64,000 nt of DNA from Chlamydomonas reinhardtii (Eukaryota > Chlorophyta > Chlorophyceae > Chlamydomonadales > Chlamydomonadaceae): positions 1,432,735-1,496,734 of the forward strand of contig NC_057016.1 in NCBI RefSeq assembly GCF_000002595.2, in the 5' to 3' direction. The translations under genes and the position numbers were made by a program. How positions within the stretch are numbered: position 1 is the first letter of the stretch; each line of letters opens with the position of its first letter. This document shows positions 32,961-44,099 of this stretch, in pieces. The notes beneath the pieces were generated by a model. That model did no database searches. It saw nothing but the letters and a program-made list of their open reading frames with translations, and was not told the origin of the DNA.

Positions 32961-34465
32961 CGTCGGTTAGCCCAGGTTATCTGCTTGTTCATATAATTTA
33001 ATCAATCACGTTGTATTGCTTCATATCCCCAAGCTTAGCGTGGTTGTGTTTTGTGTGCCGACGAGCGAATGCCAGAAGATGGGGCGCGCCCAATGAGGCC
33101 CCGGTTAATGAGCGCCTTCCGTCCGTTGTATTGTGGGTCGCATAAACAACAAGTAATAAAGTAGTATAGTTGGACGCAAAGCGAGGTGGTGTAAAGCCGG
33201 GGTTGCTTTCTGCGACCTGGCCGGGGAGCGAGGGGTGACACGCTCTAGAGCCGTTCATGCACCTGAGGTTTGATGCTAGTAGGAGAAAGTTGCCGCTAAA
33301 TGCCTAAAAATTCCCGACTGGCAAGAGGTCCAACTGGCGTGCATGACCAGCCCCCACGTTTCCTACGCACATGGCATTGCCATGGCCTTGTGCTGTCCGA
33401 CCAGGACTCAGGCACTGACCGGCAGCAGCGAATGTTCAACTTGCAATTACAACTTTGCCAAACATGGCTTGCGTCGCACCTCCTCTCAAATCCTCTCCAT
33501 CCAAATGCGTGCACCCCTAGCTACCCGGCCAGCTAGCACATCCTGCCTTACGCCACTTGCCCCGCGCACGTTCTCGTACAATATGCTGGTGTGTTGCGAC
33601 CTCCGGACGCTGGAATCCGCCTGTCCCCAAACGCCAGCTAGGTTGCTCGTCAGGCTGGTGCACGTTGCGTATGCAGTATCGCAGGGCGTGTGCCTGATGT
33701 ACAGCCAACACAACCGTTTGTACACACGCGCACACGAACACACGCACACGCACAGGAGGTAGGCACACCCTGATCAGCAACTGCGCCAGTGTCGCTAGCC
33801 GCCACCAAAGCGCCGCGTACATAGCGTCACTTCCTTAACTTGGTCCCTCGCGGCGTGGGTATGGCGTGCCCCCGCTTGTCGGGCTGTCCCTTCACTTGTG
33901 ATCCGCATCCTTAAGTTGGTTCCAGGACACGCAACTGGGCGGCGGTGCCTACACCACATCTAACCAGACACTGCACGCACTCTCAATGTGACAACACGCC
34001 ATGATGTGCACGAGCCCCGACAACACGCAATCTTACTTCTGCAGTATCCCGCCTCCTGCTATCTGCCAAAATGGATCTCCGACACGTACAGCTCTGTTGC
34101 ATATCTGGGTGCGGGCTTGCTGGCTTCTATTGCATGCAACATGTACGGAACGTGGGTTGTGACACACCCGCTGCATCCAATGCAGCATAAACAGCAAACA
34201 GGACGCACTCCATGCGTTACACGCAGGTTGGGCTACCTGCTGCAGGCGTCCACGCTTTGACATTTAAACAACCTATATCTCACTTGTCGCCTTCAAACAC
34301 CATCAGTACATGCGCAACACAACGGTTGCATGTGCGGCACATTCGAACGCCACGGCGCTAGCTGTTCCATACATGTGCAAATCCACGCACTATCACGCAC
34401 ACGCACACCTATGGCAGTACGAAGTTCACTGCCTCCTCACCTGCTCCGTCCCCTGCAAATGCACC
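32961..34465. other. Intergenic region right of the transposon
   Basis: This 1.5 kb is host sequence that was joined to 19726 before the insertion. It therefore includes the original far-upstream region of the permease, plus the 3' region of the heat-shock gene. A minus-strand TGTAA (TTACA on plus near 34217) is a candidate poly(A) signal for the latter. There is a small CA/ACACG tract near 33722-33755. No gene is supported. Confidence 0.5.
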
Positions 34466-36510
34466 TCAAGCCACGGGGATCTCCCGCACCTTGGGCACCG
34501 GCTGGGCTTTCTTCGGAATGGTAACCGTCAGCACGCCGTGCTGTGTGGCCGCCTTGATGCCCTCCGGCTCCACACCACCCACCGGCAGCCGCAGCGCCCG
34601 CACGAAGGAGCTGTAGCGGCTGTAGCTGCTGCTGCCGGTGCTGGGAGCGCCCGAAGGGCGCTTGGAGGTGCCGGGAATGCCCTGGGGCGTCGGCACGGTC
34701 TGCTGCTGCTCGGCGGCGGGGGCCTCGGAGCCGGAGGCGGCGGATGGCTGGGGCTGTGTGGGGGCGGTCTCAGAGGACTCGGCGTGGGTGCCGGTCATGG
34801 TGAGCACGCCGTCGTCGGACAGGGACACCTGTGGGGGCATCGTACGGCAGTGGGGGGCAGTGGGGAGCAGTAGGGGGGCAGCAGGGGTTCATCAGGTGCG
34901 GTGTGTGCGTGGGAGTATGGGAGCCGAAGACAGGCAGAGCGGTGGCAGGAGTGTGGAAGGCTGGCACAAGGCGTACGGCACAGGCGCTCGAGGCTGCACA
35001 CGCACACAGCACGCAGCTGCTCCCCCCCCCACCCGCCGGACGAGCCCTGCCCCCTTACCCCTGGGCTCCCAGGAGCGTGCATAGCCAACAAGAACAACAC
35101 GGCCACACCCACCTTGATCTCGTTCTTATCGAAACCCGGCACCTCCGCAGTCACCACGTACTCGCTCTCCCGCTCCTCCACCTCCACCACCGGCACCAGC
35201 CGCCCGCCTCCCAGAAGCCGTGCCGCCAGCCCGCCACCGCCGGCTGTAGCAGCCAGTGAAGGGGCGCCGCCGCCGCGACGGGAGAGGGGCTGTAGCGGCA
35301 GGGCGGTGGCGGTGGGCTCGGCGAAGAGGTCGAGCATGAATGGGTCGGTGGGGGACAGGGCGGCGGAGGGGCCCAGCAGGGGCGCGGCGAAGGTGCACAG
35401 CATGTCGTCCATCTCGCGCTGCATCTGTGGGTGTGTGTGTCAGGAAAATGGAAAGGGAGACGTTAGGTCGACACCTTGCGTGCAGAATGCGCAAGCAAGC
35501 AGTGCGCCGCAAGCGCGTGCATGTGTGCGTGTGTCTGTGTGTGCGTGTGTGTGTGCGCGTGCGTGATGGTTTCATGTGTGCAATCGATGTGTGGGGTGTG
35601 TGGGTTTGTGCCAAGTGCGTGCGCGATGTGGCTGTGACCCTGTGCCATACAACGGTGGGATTGAGTTCGGGCCGGGTCAAGCAACGCCATGCACATCACA
35701 CAAATGAAACATGACGCGCCCACCACGCAGGCACGCCCACACCCAGCAGCCACGCACCTGCATCATGTGATCCGCCATGCGCCTGTGGGAGAAGAGGTGC
35801 GAGAGAGGCACGGGGCGTCAAGCAGAGCAGCAGCGGCCAGCGGGTGCACCGCGTAATTGGGTAGTTGGCAAGCGCTGGCTTGCGCCAACGTTAGTTTGGC
35901 TATATGTGTGGCACACGCTGCACATGCGGACAAACCTAGTCCATGCTGCTGCCCTACCTTGCACCACCGACACAAACGTAACCGCCCCACCTCGCCCCAC
36001 ACGTAGCTACCTGAAGGGTGACGGCAGCAGCGTGCCGCTCAGCATGTCCAGCTCCCCACCGCGGCCGCCCATCGCGGGTGCCATGGCTGTCTGCTGCTGC
36101 TGCTGCTGCTGCTGCTGCGACTGCTGCTGTGCCTCAGTGCCGGCTCCGCCGCCGCCGCTGCCAACACCGGTAGCAGCAGTCGCGGCCTGCTGCTCATCCT
36201 TGCCAGTGGCGCCGGTCCGGGTGAAGATGCCGCGGCGCAGCTGCGGCGCCGCCAGCAGTGCGGCGCCGCGGGCGCGCAGGGCAGTAGCAGCAGCAGAGGT
36301 AGCGGCAGTAGCAGGCGCGGCACAACTGCCGGCGCGGCGGCTCGCCGCCGGCGCCTGGCCGCGCACTGCCGCTGCGGTCGCGACGGTGCGCAGGAGCATG
36401 GCGGTTGTGCGCTGGTGGGGGAGGTTCTGAGGCGCGGAGGCTGAGGCGCTGGTGGAGGCGAGGGATCGCGGAAGCGTGCGAGCGAGGCTGGCTGTGCAGC
36501 GGGCTAGCAT
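34466..36510 (-). CDS. Organelle-targeted small heat-shock protein (HSP20)
   Basis: Four exons, 36510-36011, 35782-35758, 35424-35113 and 34828-34466, give 399 aa in phase; exon 2 is only 25 bp. The first ~100 residues are Arg/Ala/Ser-rich without acidic residues (MLARCTASLARTLPRSLAS; later APQLRRGIFTR), like a mitochondrial or plastid presequence. A Gln run follows. The alpha-crystallin domain begins at VEVEERESEYVVTAEVPGFD and ends with IKAATQHGVLTVTIPKK, the family signature, followed by the C-terminal anchor REIPVA. Small HSPs are ATP-independent holdases that keep unfolding proteins soluble under heat. An unusual Ser/Pro/Gln-rich insertion of about 50 residues interrupts the domain after GVLTMTGTHAE. 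A heat-shock element lies about 310 bp upstream. An inner Met (MLLRTVATAAAVRG) is an alternative start. Confidence 0.87.
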
Positions 36511-37158
36511 CAGTAGGGCTGAGCGTGCGTGCGAGAGCGGCGTGGGGCGGCGGCAGCAACGCCGCGCGGCGTCTGTGTACTAGTGAGAGAGGCGAAAGGC
36601 CTTAAGGACTGGCTTGGGTGTGTAAAGACTGCTTCGCTTAATATGAGCTTAGTGAGAGGCCTTGAGGACTGGCTTGGGTGAGGCGTATGAGCTTGGGTGA
36701 AGTGTATGAGCTTGCTTTGAGCTTGCTTTGATGCCAAAAGCTGCTGCCGACAGAGCGCTTTTTGTGGCGGGGCAGAAACTACGAGAGGCGTCGTCACTCG
36801 GAAGGCGCTGACTAGGCCGCGGCTTCTAGAACCTTGGCGCCCCGCGGCACAGCCTCTGGCGGTGCCTGCCCTCTGCACACACACACGCTCGGGATGTCGG
36901 ATTACTGTCGGGTGGCGGTTTCGGCCCCGCCTGCGATGCTCGCTACCGGGACTCCGGCAACCAACCCGCTGCACACCACGCACAGCAGCCGGCCCGACCC
37001 GCCCTTCTGCCCCCCACCCTCGGCCCTTGCTGTGACCCCGCGACCCCTGCCGCAGCCCGCAATTCCGCGTGCGGTCCCATCATGCGGCGAGGACGGGACG
37101 TTCAGGAGTGGCCGGGACGAGTGGCGTGGTCAGTCCGTGGGTGGGTCGGGGTAATGGG
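36511..37158. other. Divergent intergenic region
   Basis: Contains the promoter of the heat-shock gene (minus) and of the next gene (plus). Between about 36597 and 36740 a short imperfect repeat (GGACTGGCTTGGGTG, GAGCTTGCTTTGA) recurs several times. Confidence 0.5.
36824..36831. promoter_or_regulatory. Heat-shock element core (TTCTAGAA)
   Basis: TTCTAGAA consists of two inverted nTTCn/nGAAn units in correct spacing, with a partial third unit (CCTTG) after it. It lies about 310 bp upstream of the small heat-shock protein's ATG, matching the expected control by heat-shock factor. Confidence 0.55.
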
Positions 37159-38342
37159 ATGGGCGCTAGTGTGGCGGACCTGGACAGTGCTATGACGCAG
37201 CAGCCAGCCAGGGGGGGGGTGGCGCGTCCCCCGCCCCTGCCGACCGCCCAGACAAAACGACCCGCAGCGCTCGATCCCGTTGCCGCCGCGATGCAACACG
37301 ACCCATCACCACAAACACCGCCATCACCGCCAGCCGCCGCATCGCAGCCGAGTCCACCTTCCCTTGCGAGGACATTGTGGTTTGCGCTTGCCGTCGCAAG
37401 CGGGCTCGCCTTCGGGTTGCGCTTGTTCGAAAGCCGCCTTGTAGGCAGCACTAGCAGCGGCGGCGGTGGTGGTCAAGGCGAAATGGCGCTTGCGCTGGTC
37501 CCAGGCCGGCTCAGGTGTGTGCGCGAGTCTTCTGCCGCCTGACGGTTCTGCTTTGTGATTCAAACAATGCCAGCATATCAACTCCTTGTGCAGCTTGAAT
37601 GAAGCCATTTTGAAATGAACACAAACTGCCCGCGGCATTCAACAGCGGCCTGACAACAGCCGGGACGCTCGCAAGCCTGGCGTGTCGGCACGCCGGACTG
37701 CTCTGCACCCGCGTTGGCGGCAGTAGCAGTAGCAGTGGCAGCAGCCGTAGCGGTGACGGCGGCTCACACAATGGCGGCGGTAGCCGTGACAGCAGTAGCA
37801 GCAGTGACACCAGTAGCAGTGGCGGCGGCAATGCGGGTGGTGGGGGTGAGGCGGCCAGCGGTCGTACGTGTGAGCGGCCGGAGGCGGCTCGGCGGGACGT
37901 GTCAGTGGACCGACTGACGGCATTGGAGTCTGAGGTACTTGCGCTGCGCAAGGCCCTGTCCGCGCTGCAGCAGCAGCAGCAGGGGCAGGGGCAGCAGCAG
38001 CAGGGGCAGCAGCAGCAGGGGCAGAGACAACATGGAAAGGGACACCAGGGGCAGGAGCAGCAGGGGGAGCAGGGGGAGCAGGAGCGTCAGGGGCAGCAAC
38101 AGCGGCAGCAGCAGCAAGAGCAACGGGGTAAGATGCGGTATCAGGAGGAGCATGCACATGGGGCAAGCGGTGGGGCCGCAGGCGGCAATGGTGGTGACAG
38201 CGATGAGGGGGCGATGTCTAAGGCGGCGTCGGCGGCGGCGGCCGGCGATGGCGCGGGCGCCACGGAGGCGGTGGCGGAGGGCTTGGGGAAGCTGCACCCG
38301 CGCATCACCCGACTGGTGCAATCAGGTGCGTATATGCATTGC

Positions 38343-38373
<31 letters not shown>

Positions 38374-38769
38374 TGTGCGTGTGGGCTGCTAGATTTCGTC
38401 GGACGCATCACCTAGCCGCATCCTTGCCACGCACCTTCATCCAGTTGCCATGCACAACCCACGCCACCCAAAATCCCCAGGCTACCTGGAGTCTATGCAC
38501 CACCTGCGTCAGCGGCTCATGGTGGACGAGTGGGAGGGCGGCGGCCGCCAGCGGGCGGGTCGCAGGGGCGTGGCGGACTTTGAGGCGCAGCTGGCGGCGG
38601 GCGAGCACGACGGCGGCGGCGATGGCGGTGGCGGTGGTGGCGGTGGCGGTGGTGGACAGGGAGGCGGAGGTGGAGGGGAGGAGGGGGCACCGGGCCAGGG
38701 GGGCGGCGGCCGGTCGGCACCGCCGCTCTCCTGGGAGCAGCTGACGCAGCTGTACGAGGTGCGTATGTA

Positions 38770-38825
<56 letters not shown>

Positions 38826-39404
38826 TGTGTATTTGTGTGGGCGCCGCTGGGGCTTGTGGGTCGCCTGGTGTGCACGCGCCTTTCAAGTTCGCCGTCAATG
38901 GTGCGTACCGCACAGCCGCCTCCCACATCTCCACATGCTTCCACACGCTTCCCGCGCATTCCCCTCCTGCCCTCCTGCCCCGCTCCCGCCCCCATCAGGC
39001 CCCTGACCCGGTGAAGGCGCTGGAGGCAGTCATCCCTGACCCGCGGCTGCGCATGGCGGCGAGGGCCACCCTGCACCGCGTGCTAGATGAGAGGCACGAG
39101 AAGGTGGGGCGCGGGAGGAAGGCGGGGGGCTGTGGTCCATCCGCTTGGCTGCGAGGCATCGGGGTTTGCGACAGCTTGATGTAGCTTCGGCGCCAAAGTG
39201 GCGGTGGGACGAAAGAGAGAACGCTGCCCGACACCCTACCTTCTGCCCCGCTGCTCCGCTTCCTCCCCGCTGCACCCCCAGGTGCACGACGGCGCCACGG
39301 CCCTGGCCAAGGAGCTTGCGGACAGCGTGGCGCGCGGCCCGGGCGACCTGCTGGGCGGCCTGGTCAAACTGCTGCCGCTGCCGTCCTTCCTCCAACCCAA
39401 GTAG
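37159..39404 (+). CDS. Unrecognised membrane-anchored coiled-coil protein
   Basis: Five exons, 37159-37514, 37646-38325, 38481-38758, 38999-39103 and 39282-39404, give 513 aa in phase. The N-terminus is Pro/Ala-rich. A single hydrophobic segment follows near residues 72-90 (TLWFALAVASGLAFGLRLF). Then come a second short hydrophobic patch, a Ser/Gly linker, a leucine-heptad stretch (LTALESEVLALRKALSAL) and a long Gln/Gly run. Exon 3 is partly Gly-rich. The C-terminal half is more ordered (WEQLTQLYEAPDPVKALEAV, RLRMAARATLHRVLDERHEK, DLLGGLVKLLPLPSFLQPK). I do not recognise the family. The layout suggests a tail exposed from an organelle or ER membrane. The ATG at 37154 is out of frame, so 37159 was chosen. 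Confidence 0.6.
38341..38372. repeat. (TG)n microsatellite in intron
   Basis: A TG tract near the donor side of the intron between exons 2 and 3 of the coiled-coil gene. A second, longer (TG)n tract lies at 38771-38830 in the following intron. Confidence 0.9.
38771..38830. repeat. (TG)n microsatellite in intron
   Basis: About 30 TG units directly after the donor of exon 38481-38758. Confidence 0.92.
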
Positions 39405-42400
39405 AGCGGGGCTGGTGCCGGTAGGGCCGGTTGGGCCGGTAGGGCCGGCAGGGCCAGTAGGGCCGGCAGGGGGATGCTCTGGTGATGGTGCTCGGCTGCT
39501 AGTAGAGGGCCAGGGGCATTGGGGGTCCATGCATGGCCGGCAATCCGGCATGATGCCAGCCTGAATGTCCTGGTGTATGGCAGGGTGTGGTAGAGTGTCC
39601 GGCAAGCTGCGAGCAGGGGAGGTACGAGAACTACCCTACGGCGACAGAGAAGGCAGTATGGGCACAGCAAGTACAGTACAAGTGGATGTAAGGGACTGCA
39701 GTGCTGAGACGCGGGGGCAGACCGCGCTGCGGCAGGTGACCGGGCATGGCACGGCACGTGCCAGTGCGGCTGCCTGCAGGACGGGCTCGCCGCGTTCGTA
39801 CTGCGGGTTGCATGCGCCTCCGTTTGCATAGGACAATTACGGCAACCGGTGTCGGGTTGCGGCTCATCTGGGGTGGCTGTGTGTTGAGCTGTGCACTCCG
39901 TGAGGAGCAATTGCTGGCGTAGCGCTGCAAGTGCGACGGTGCTCATGCATGCCCGTGCCGACTGTAATTCCATGAGGCGAGTTCCCGATTGGCCTTCCAC
40001 GGTGGCCTCCCGAAACCGGAGGGTCCGTGGGTTAGCCGTGAGCCTGGCGCCTATGGCGAGTGGTCACGTGGCCCCATCCCTGCCTGTAACTGTAAGCGAA
40101 CAGTAACGACACAGTTCCTTACAATGCTTGTGTTGTTCTCGAGCTCTCGAGTAATCATGTGTTGTTTTATGCCCACATAACGCGTGGCGACACCTGTCGC
40201 ACGGTTTTTTTTTGACGCCACCGATGATTAATTAGCGTGGCAGGCTTCGCCTGCTTTAACATCACCACATGCCGGTCAGTCCACTTGCATCCAATACTTT
40301 TTTCAGACGCGGGAGCACATCTCAACACTGGGCCCCGAAAACCGCGGTGCGTGATGGTAAAAACTGCAACCAAAAGGTATGCCGAAATTCCCAACAAACA
40401 CAACAACAACAACAACAAAATTACAGGTAGTTTGCATGCGTGTCCACCGTGCGCCGCCACATCGCCGCGTCGCATGCATACTTATGTGAAAGCCGCAAAC
40501 CCACTGGTGGTGCACTCCTGATTGCCGCTAGTCAGTGGCGCACCGTGTGACCGATGCGCAAGCACCCAACCTGTGGAAAGATGGCCGGCTCCTTGCTCTC
40601 TGACGCAGATAGTACACCAAGCACACCTGCAAACTTCGCATTCCTAGGCCTGGGATAAGTAACATGCTCCAGGCCCAGGTAGCGGCCCGGCGTTCATTCC
40701 ACATCCGCCTGAACCAAACTATGTCAAATGCCGCGCTCCACGCGTGAGACGCGATGCGTGTGAATGTGCGTACCGTCTCCGTATCCCCGTCAAAATTGCC
40801 GCGTTCCAACTCGGCACCCAAGGCCTCTGCCGCAATTCTGTCCCGGGAAAACCGTTGTGATGCCAAAACTCGTATGCCGTGGAGCTGCCCCACACGGCCC
40901 AGTTGCCAGTCCCACTCCGCAAATGCCAATGCCCGTCACTTGCCTGCGTCTTCTCGGCGAGTCAGTCTTACCTACGCGCAACACCTCGCTACCGCTGCAC
41001 ACGACGACATTCCTACGCAACCACACACGCACGCACACATATGCGCACAGCCGCCCCTCATCCACAATTCCCTCTGACTTCCCACTCCTGGAGTCCGTGC
41101 CGATGAGCGGTTCTCCGCAGTCTGTGACGACATCTCCTCTTGCACACACCATGTACGTACGAGAATCAATCCCTTGCGCCTGGGCTCACCGTCACAGCCT
41201 ACAGTCCCAAATAGACTGTCGACCACCTACTCTTTATTTGGATTGTTTTGCCACCGGCAGCGCCCTCCCACTCTCGTCAAAAGAAATAATGGAGCTACAG
41301 CAAACCGACCAGGTGCCGCACCCAATTAGACACACACGAAAACATGCGGGGCACGAGAAAGCATGTGCCGTTTATGACGAGATGGCGACCACCGGGGAAC
41401 GGCCGCAGCCACACGCGCACACGCATTCACGGCATCGCAAAGCGATACCGTATTTATTATTTGAACATGTTCACACCCACGCATCCAGACTGAGGTCCAC
41501 AAAATCCACGCGCATGCACGGGTATCAGACGCACCGAGAAAACACATGCGCAAATTGACCTTGTTCCGCCTCCGCCCATACAGCATCTGCTCACATGGCA
41601 TGCGCTGCACCACCGAGCAGCACGCCCCGGCACAACCTCAAGCATATACTGCAAGTGCGGTAAACCCGACCTTGAGTCTGTGACCATACCTTTTCCACCC
41701 GAGTCCGCACTTTCTCCCGTCGCCAACAGAGTCTTACTCACACAAAGCTCTTTATGACTTCACGAACACAGTATGACGTTGTTTCGCCCTCGCCGCTTTC
41801 AGCACTTGGTTTGCACAACCGCACCGTCATGCTCCGCGCTCTCAGTCATATGTCCCGGCCTCTCGGATCCTGCCGCTCTCCCTCGCCAGTACCCGGTCCC
41901 CTCACGCTCACGCGCGGCATCCGCTGCTCAACGCGCAAATCTTATCGTGCAAGTATTAAATCCCCATACGGTATATGCTTTCGCTCTGTACAGAGCGGCT
42001 AGCCTCAGTCACGCGCTGCTGCGGGCCCTGCCTGCCTTTGGTGCGCAGCAACAAGCACCCCTTGCAAAGGTGCACCGCGTTGGCGCTAGCTTAGAACACA
42101 CGGCTTTCGCGCTTTGCCTAATATTGTATCGATACCTCAACATTCTCTCTAACCACCACCTTTCCTCACCTCTCGCCCCGTTGTTACCAAGGGCCTCAAA
42201 TTCATGCCCAACGCTGCTCTCCCTCTGGTGTAATGCAGGGCCCTAGCGTCCTTTTTTATGTGCCAAACCTTGATTTTTGATTGTCGCCAGCACCGGCACT
42301 CACTGAGCAACAGCAGGAGCTCCGCACAGGTGATAGACGGGCAAGATTGGATCCTAGTGAACCCCTTAGCCCTCCACACCATCAGATAATGAAACGCTTG

Positions 42401-44099
42401 CGCACATGTGACATCCAAATCATACGGTATCCTTAATCCGGCGACTCCGGAACCTTCCGTGCGCACCGCATCCCGCTGCTGCGGAGGCCCTGCTGCTCTC
42501 GTCGCACTGATGAAGTGATCAATGTTGCAACTAGCGCGACCTCGAATCAAACCGTATGCCAGCCACACCTTCGGCAAAAAAAATTTATTGTATTTGTGCG
42601 TGCACGGGCCCGTTTCCACACAGCGCTTTAACTTGAGACAGCCGCCTTTAGTTTACCCCCCCCTCTTCTTGACGTCTATGGGAGGCATTATCCTCCTCAT
42701 CCGCTCTCGTATCCTCTTCGAAGTCAACAGGACGCCCGCGGTTCGCGGTCAGTCCAAGCCTTTCTTCGCCACTGCAAATCTTCTCCTTTCTGAGCGACAT
42801 AAGATATTCAGTGCGCATTTGCCACACACTCGTGCACTTCAGCATTCGCGCCAACTCCATGCGCGCACACACACACTGCAATCCATTGCAAATGCTCCCG
42901 ACCTTGTCCAGCTGCATAAACGAACCCGCAAATGTCAATACCCGGCCGGTGCTTTGCCCGGATTCTCAGTGACGTGCAAGTGCAAACGTCTCTTTCCTCT
43001 CACCAACCATCACCATCGGTGATCTTTTCGGTCCTTCATACAGACTAACGACTGCATCAACCGACAAACAATCAGGAAGCACTCAACAAGGTTTACCTTC
43101 CCGCCTCAACCCGCCTTCTTTTTACCATAACCAAGTAGCCGCAGCAAACACCACAAACACATACACAACGCTTGATCCCATGACCATGCCACATCAGCAT
43201 TGTTGGTCGGATACACGCGGTGCGTCTTCGCTTCACGCGTGCTCTTGGGTTCACATGAGAGGATCTTATAAAAGCAGCGGAGTGGCCTTGCGGGGCCGGG
43301 AATCCCCAGCGCTGGAGGCCCGAAATAATGCAGGCCGCAAAATGCACTGGTGTTGGCCCCCGAATAAAAGCCACGCCCGCCCATAAGAAAGCAACCGGGC
43401 GAGGCACACCCTCGCCCGGAGCGCCTGTGACGCCCCCGGCACATGAGCAGTGGGGGCGTCTGACTGACAAAGCCAGCCGCGCGCTTCGAAAGCAACATGC
43501 GGCTGCTGTTGACTGGATGCGAACAGCCACGTAGTATTAGTGAGCACGAGATGTGTCATCCACACTACACTGGCCAGACCAAAACAGCACGTATGCCTGA
43601 ATGGCCCCTGCCGAGAGGGACAGTGTACTGTGCCAGTGGCGTAGATGCTAGCGTCCCAACAGCTGTCAGCAAAAACGCCCACCCTACCGCAGGCGACAGC
43701 AGGCACGGCCACGGGCCGCTTCCGGAGCGTGCCGGAAATACGTGAAGAGGAACCGGGATCATGCGTACTAGCAGGGATTCTCCAAACCAACAAAGCAACC
43801 AACATAGATCAGTGCTCACTGACTCGTCCTGCAAATGTCGCCGCGCTCTCCTCCCAATCCGCCAAGCTCGCTTTAGAGCTGCCCCCCTCCTCGCCGTGGC
43901 GTGGGCCGCAGCCACGTGGCTACGCCGCCCGACGCCGCCCGGCTCTTTCCGTTATTCAGCGTTGTTGGCCCGCACGTCATCATGTTGTGTTCGTCCCTTG
44001 TGCGAAAGGGCAACGTGTGCGTTCCATGAGCGCTGGCAGGTGCCTCGCCCCGCGCAGCTTCAGCCACACGTCCGTGGCGTGGCGTTTAAAGGCATAGCC
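39405..44099. other. Long gene-poor region
   Basis: This 4.7 kb is lower in GC than the gene regions. From about 40.2 kb to 43.2 kb it is skewed to C and A on the plus strand (many CAC/ACA). The first part is the 3' region of the previous gene, with GGGCCGGTA-type repeats at 39415-39470 and TGTAA signals near 40085-40095. A TATA-like TTATAAAAGC lies near 43267, and a 9-bp GC hairpin at 43395-43419. Several open frames of 90-180 codons exist on both strands, but none join into a spliced gene with consistent phases. Confidence 0.5.

Noticed and set aside
40528-40929. Minus-strand 133-codon frame with some ordinary-looking protein sequence
   Set aside because: A 56-bp intron could be drawn near 40571-40626, but no upstream exon with matching phase was found, so I did not call a gene.
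42149-43805. Several 90-180 codon minus-strand frames
   Set aside because: No shared domain, no splice chain, and base composition like the surrounding non-coding DNA.
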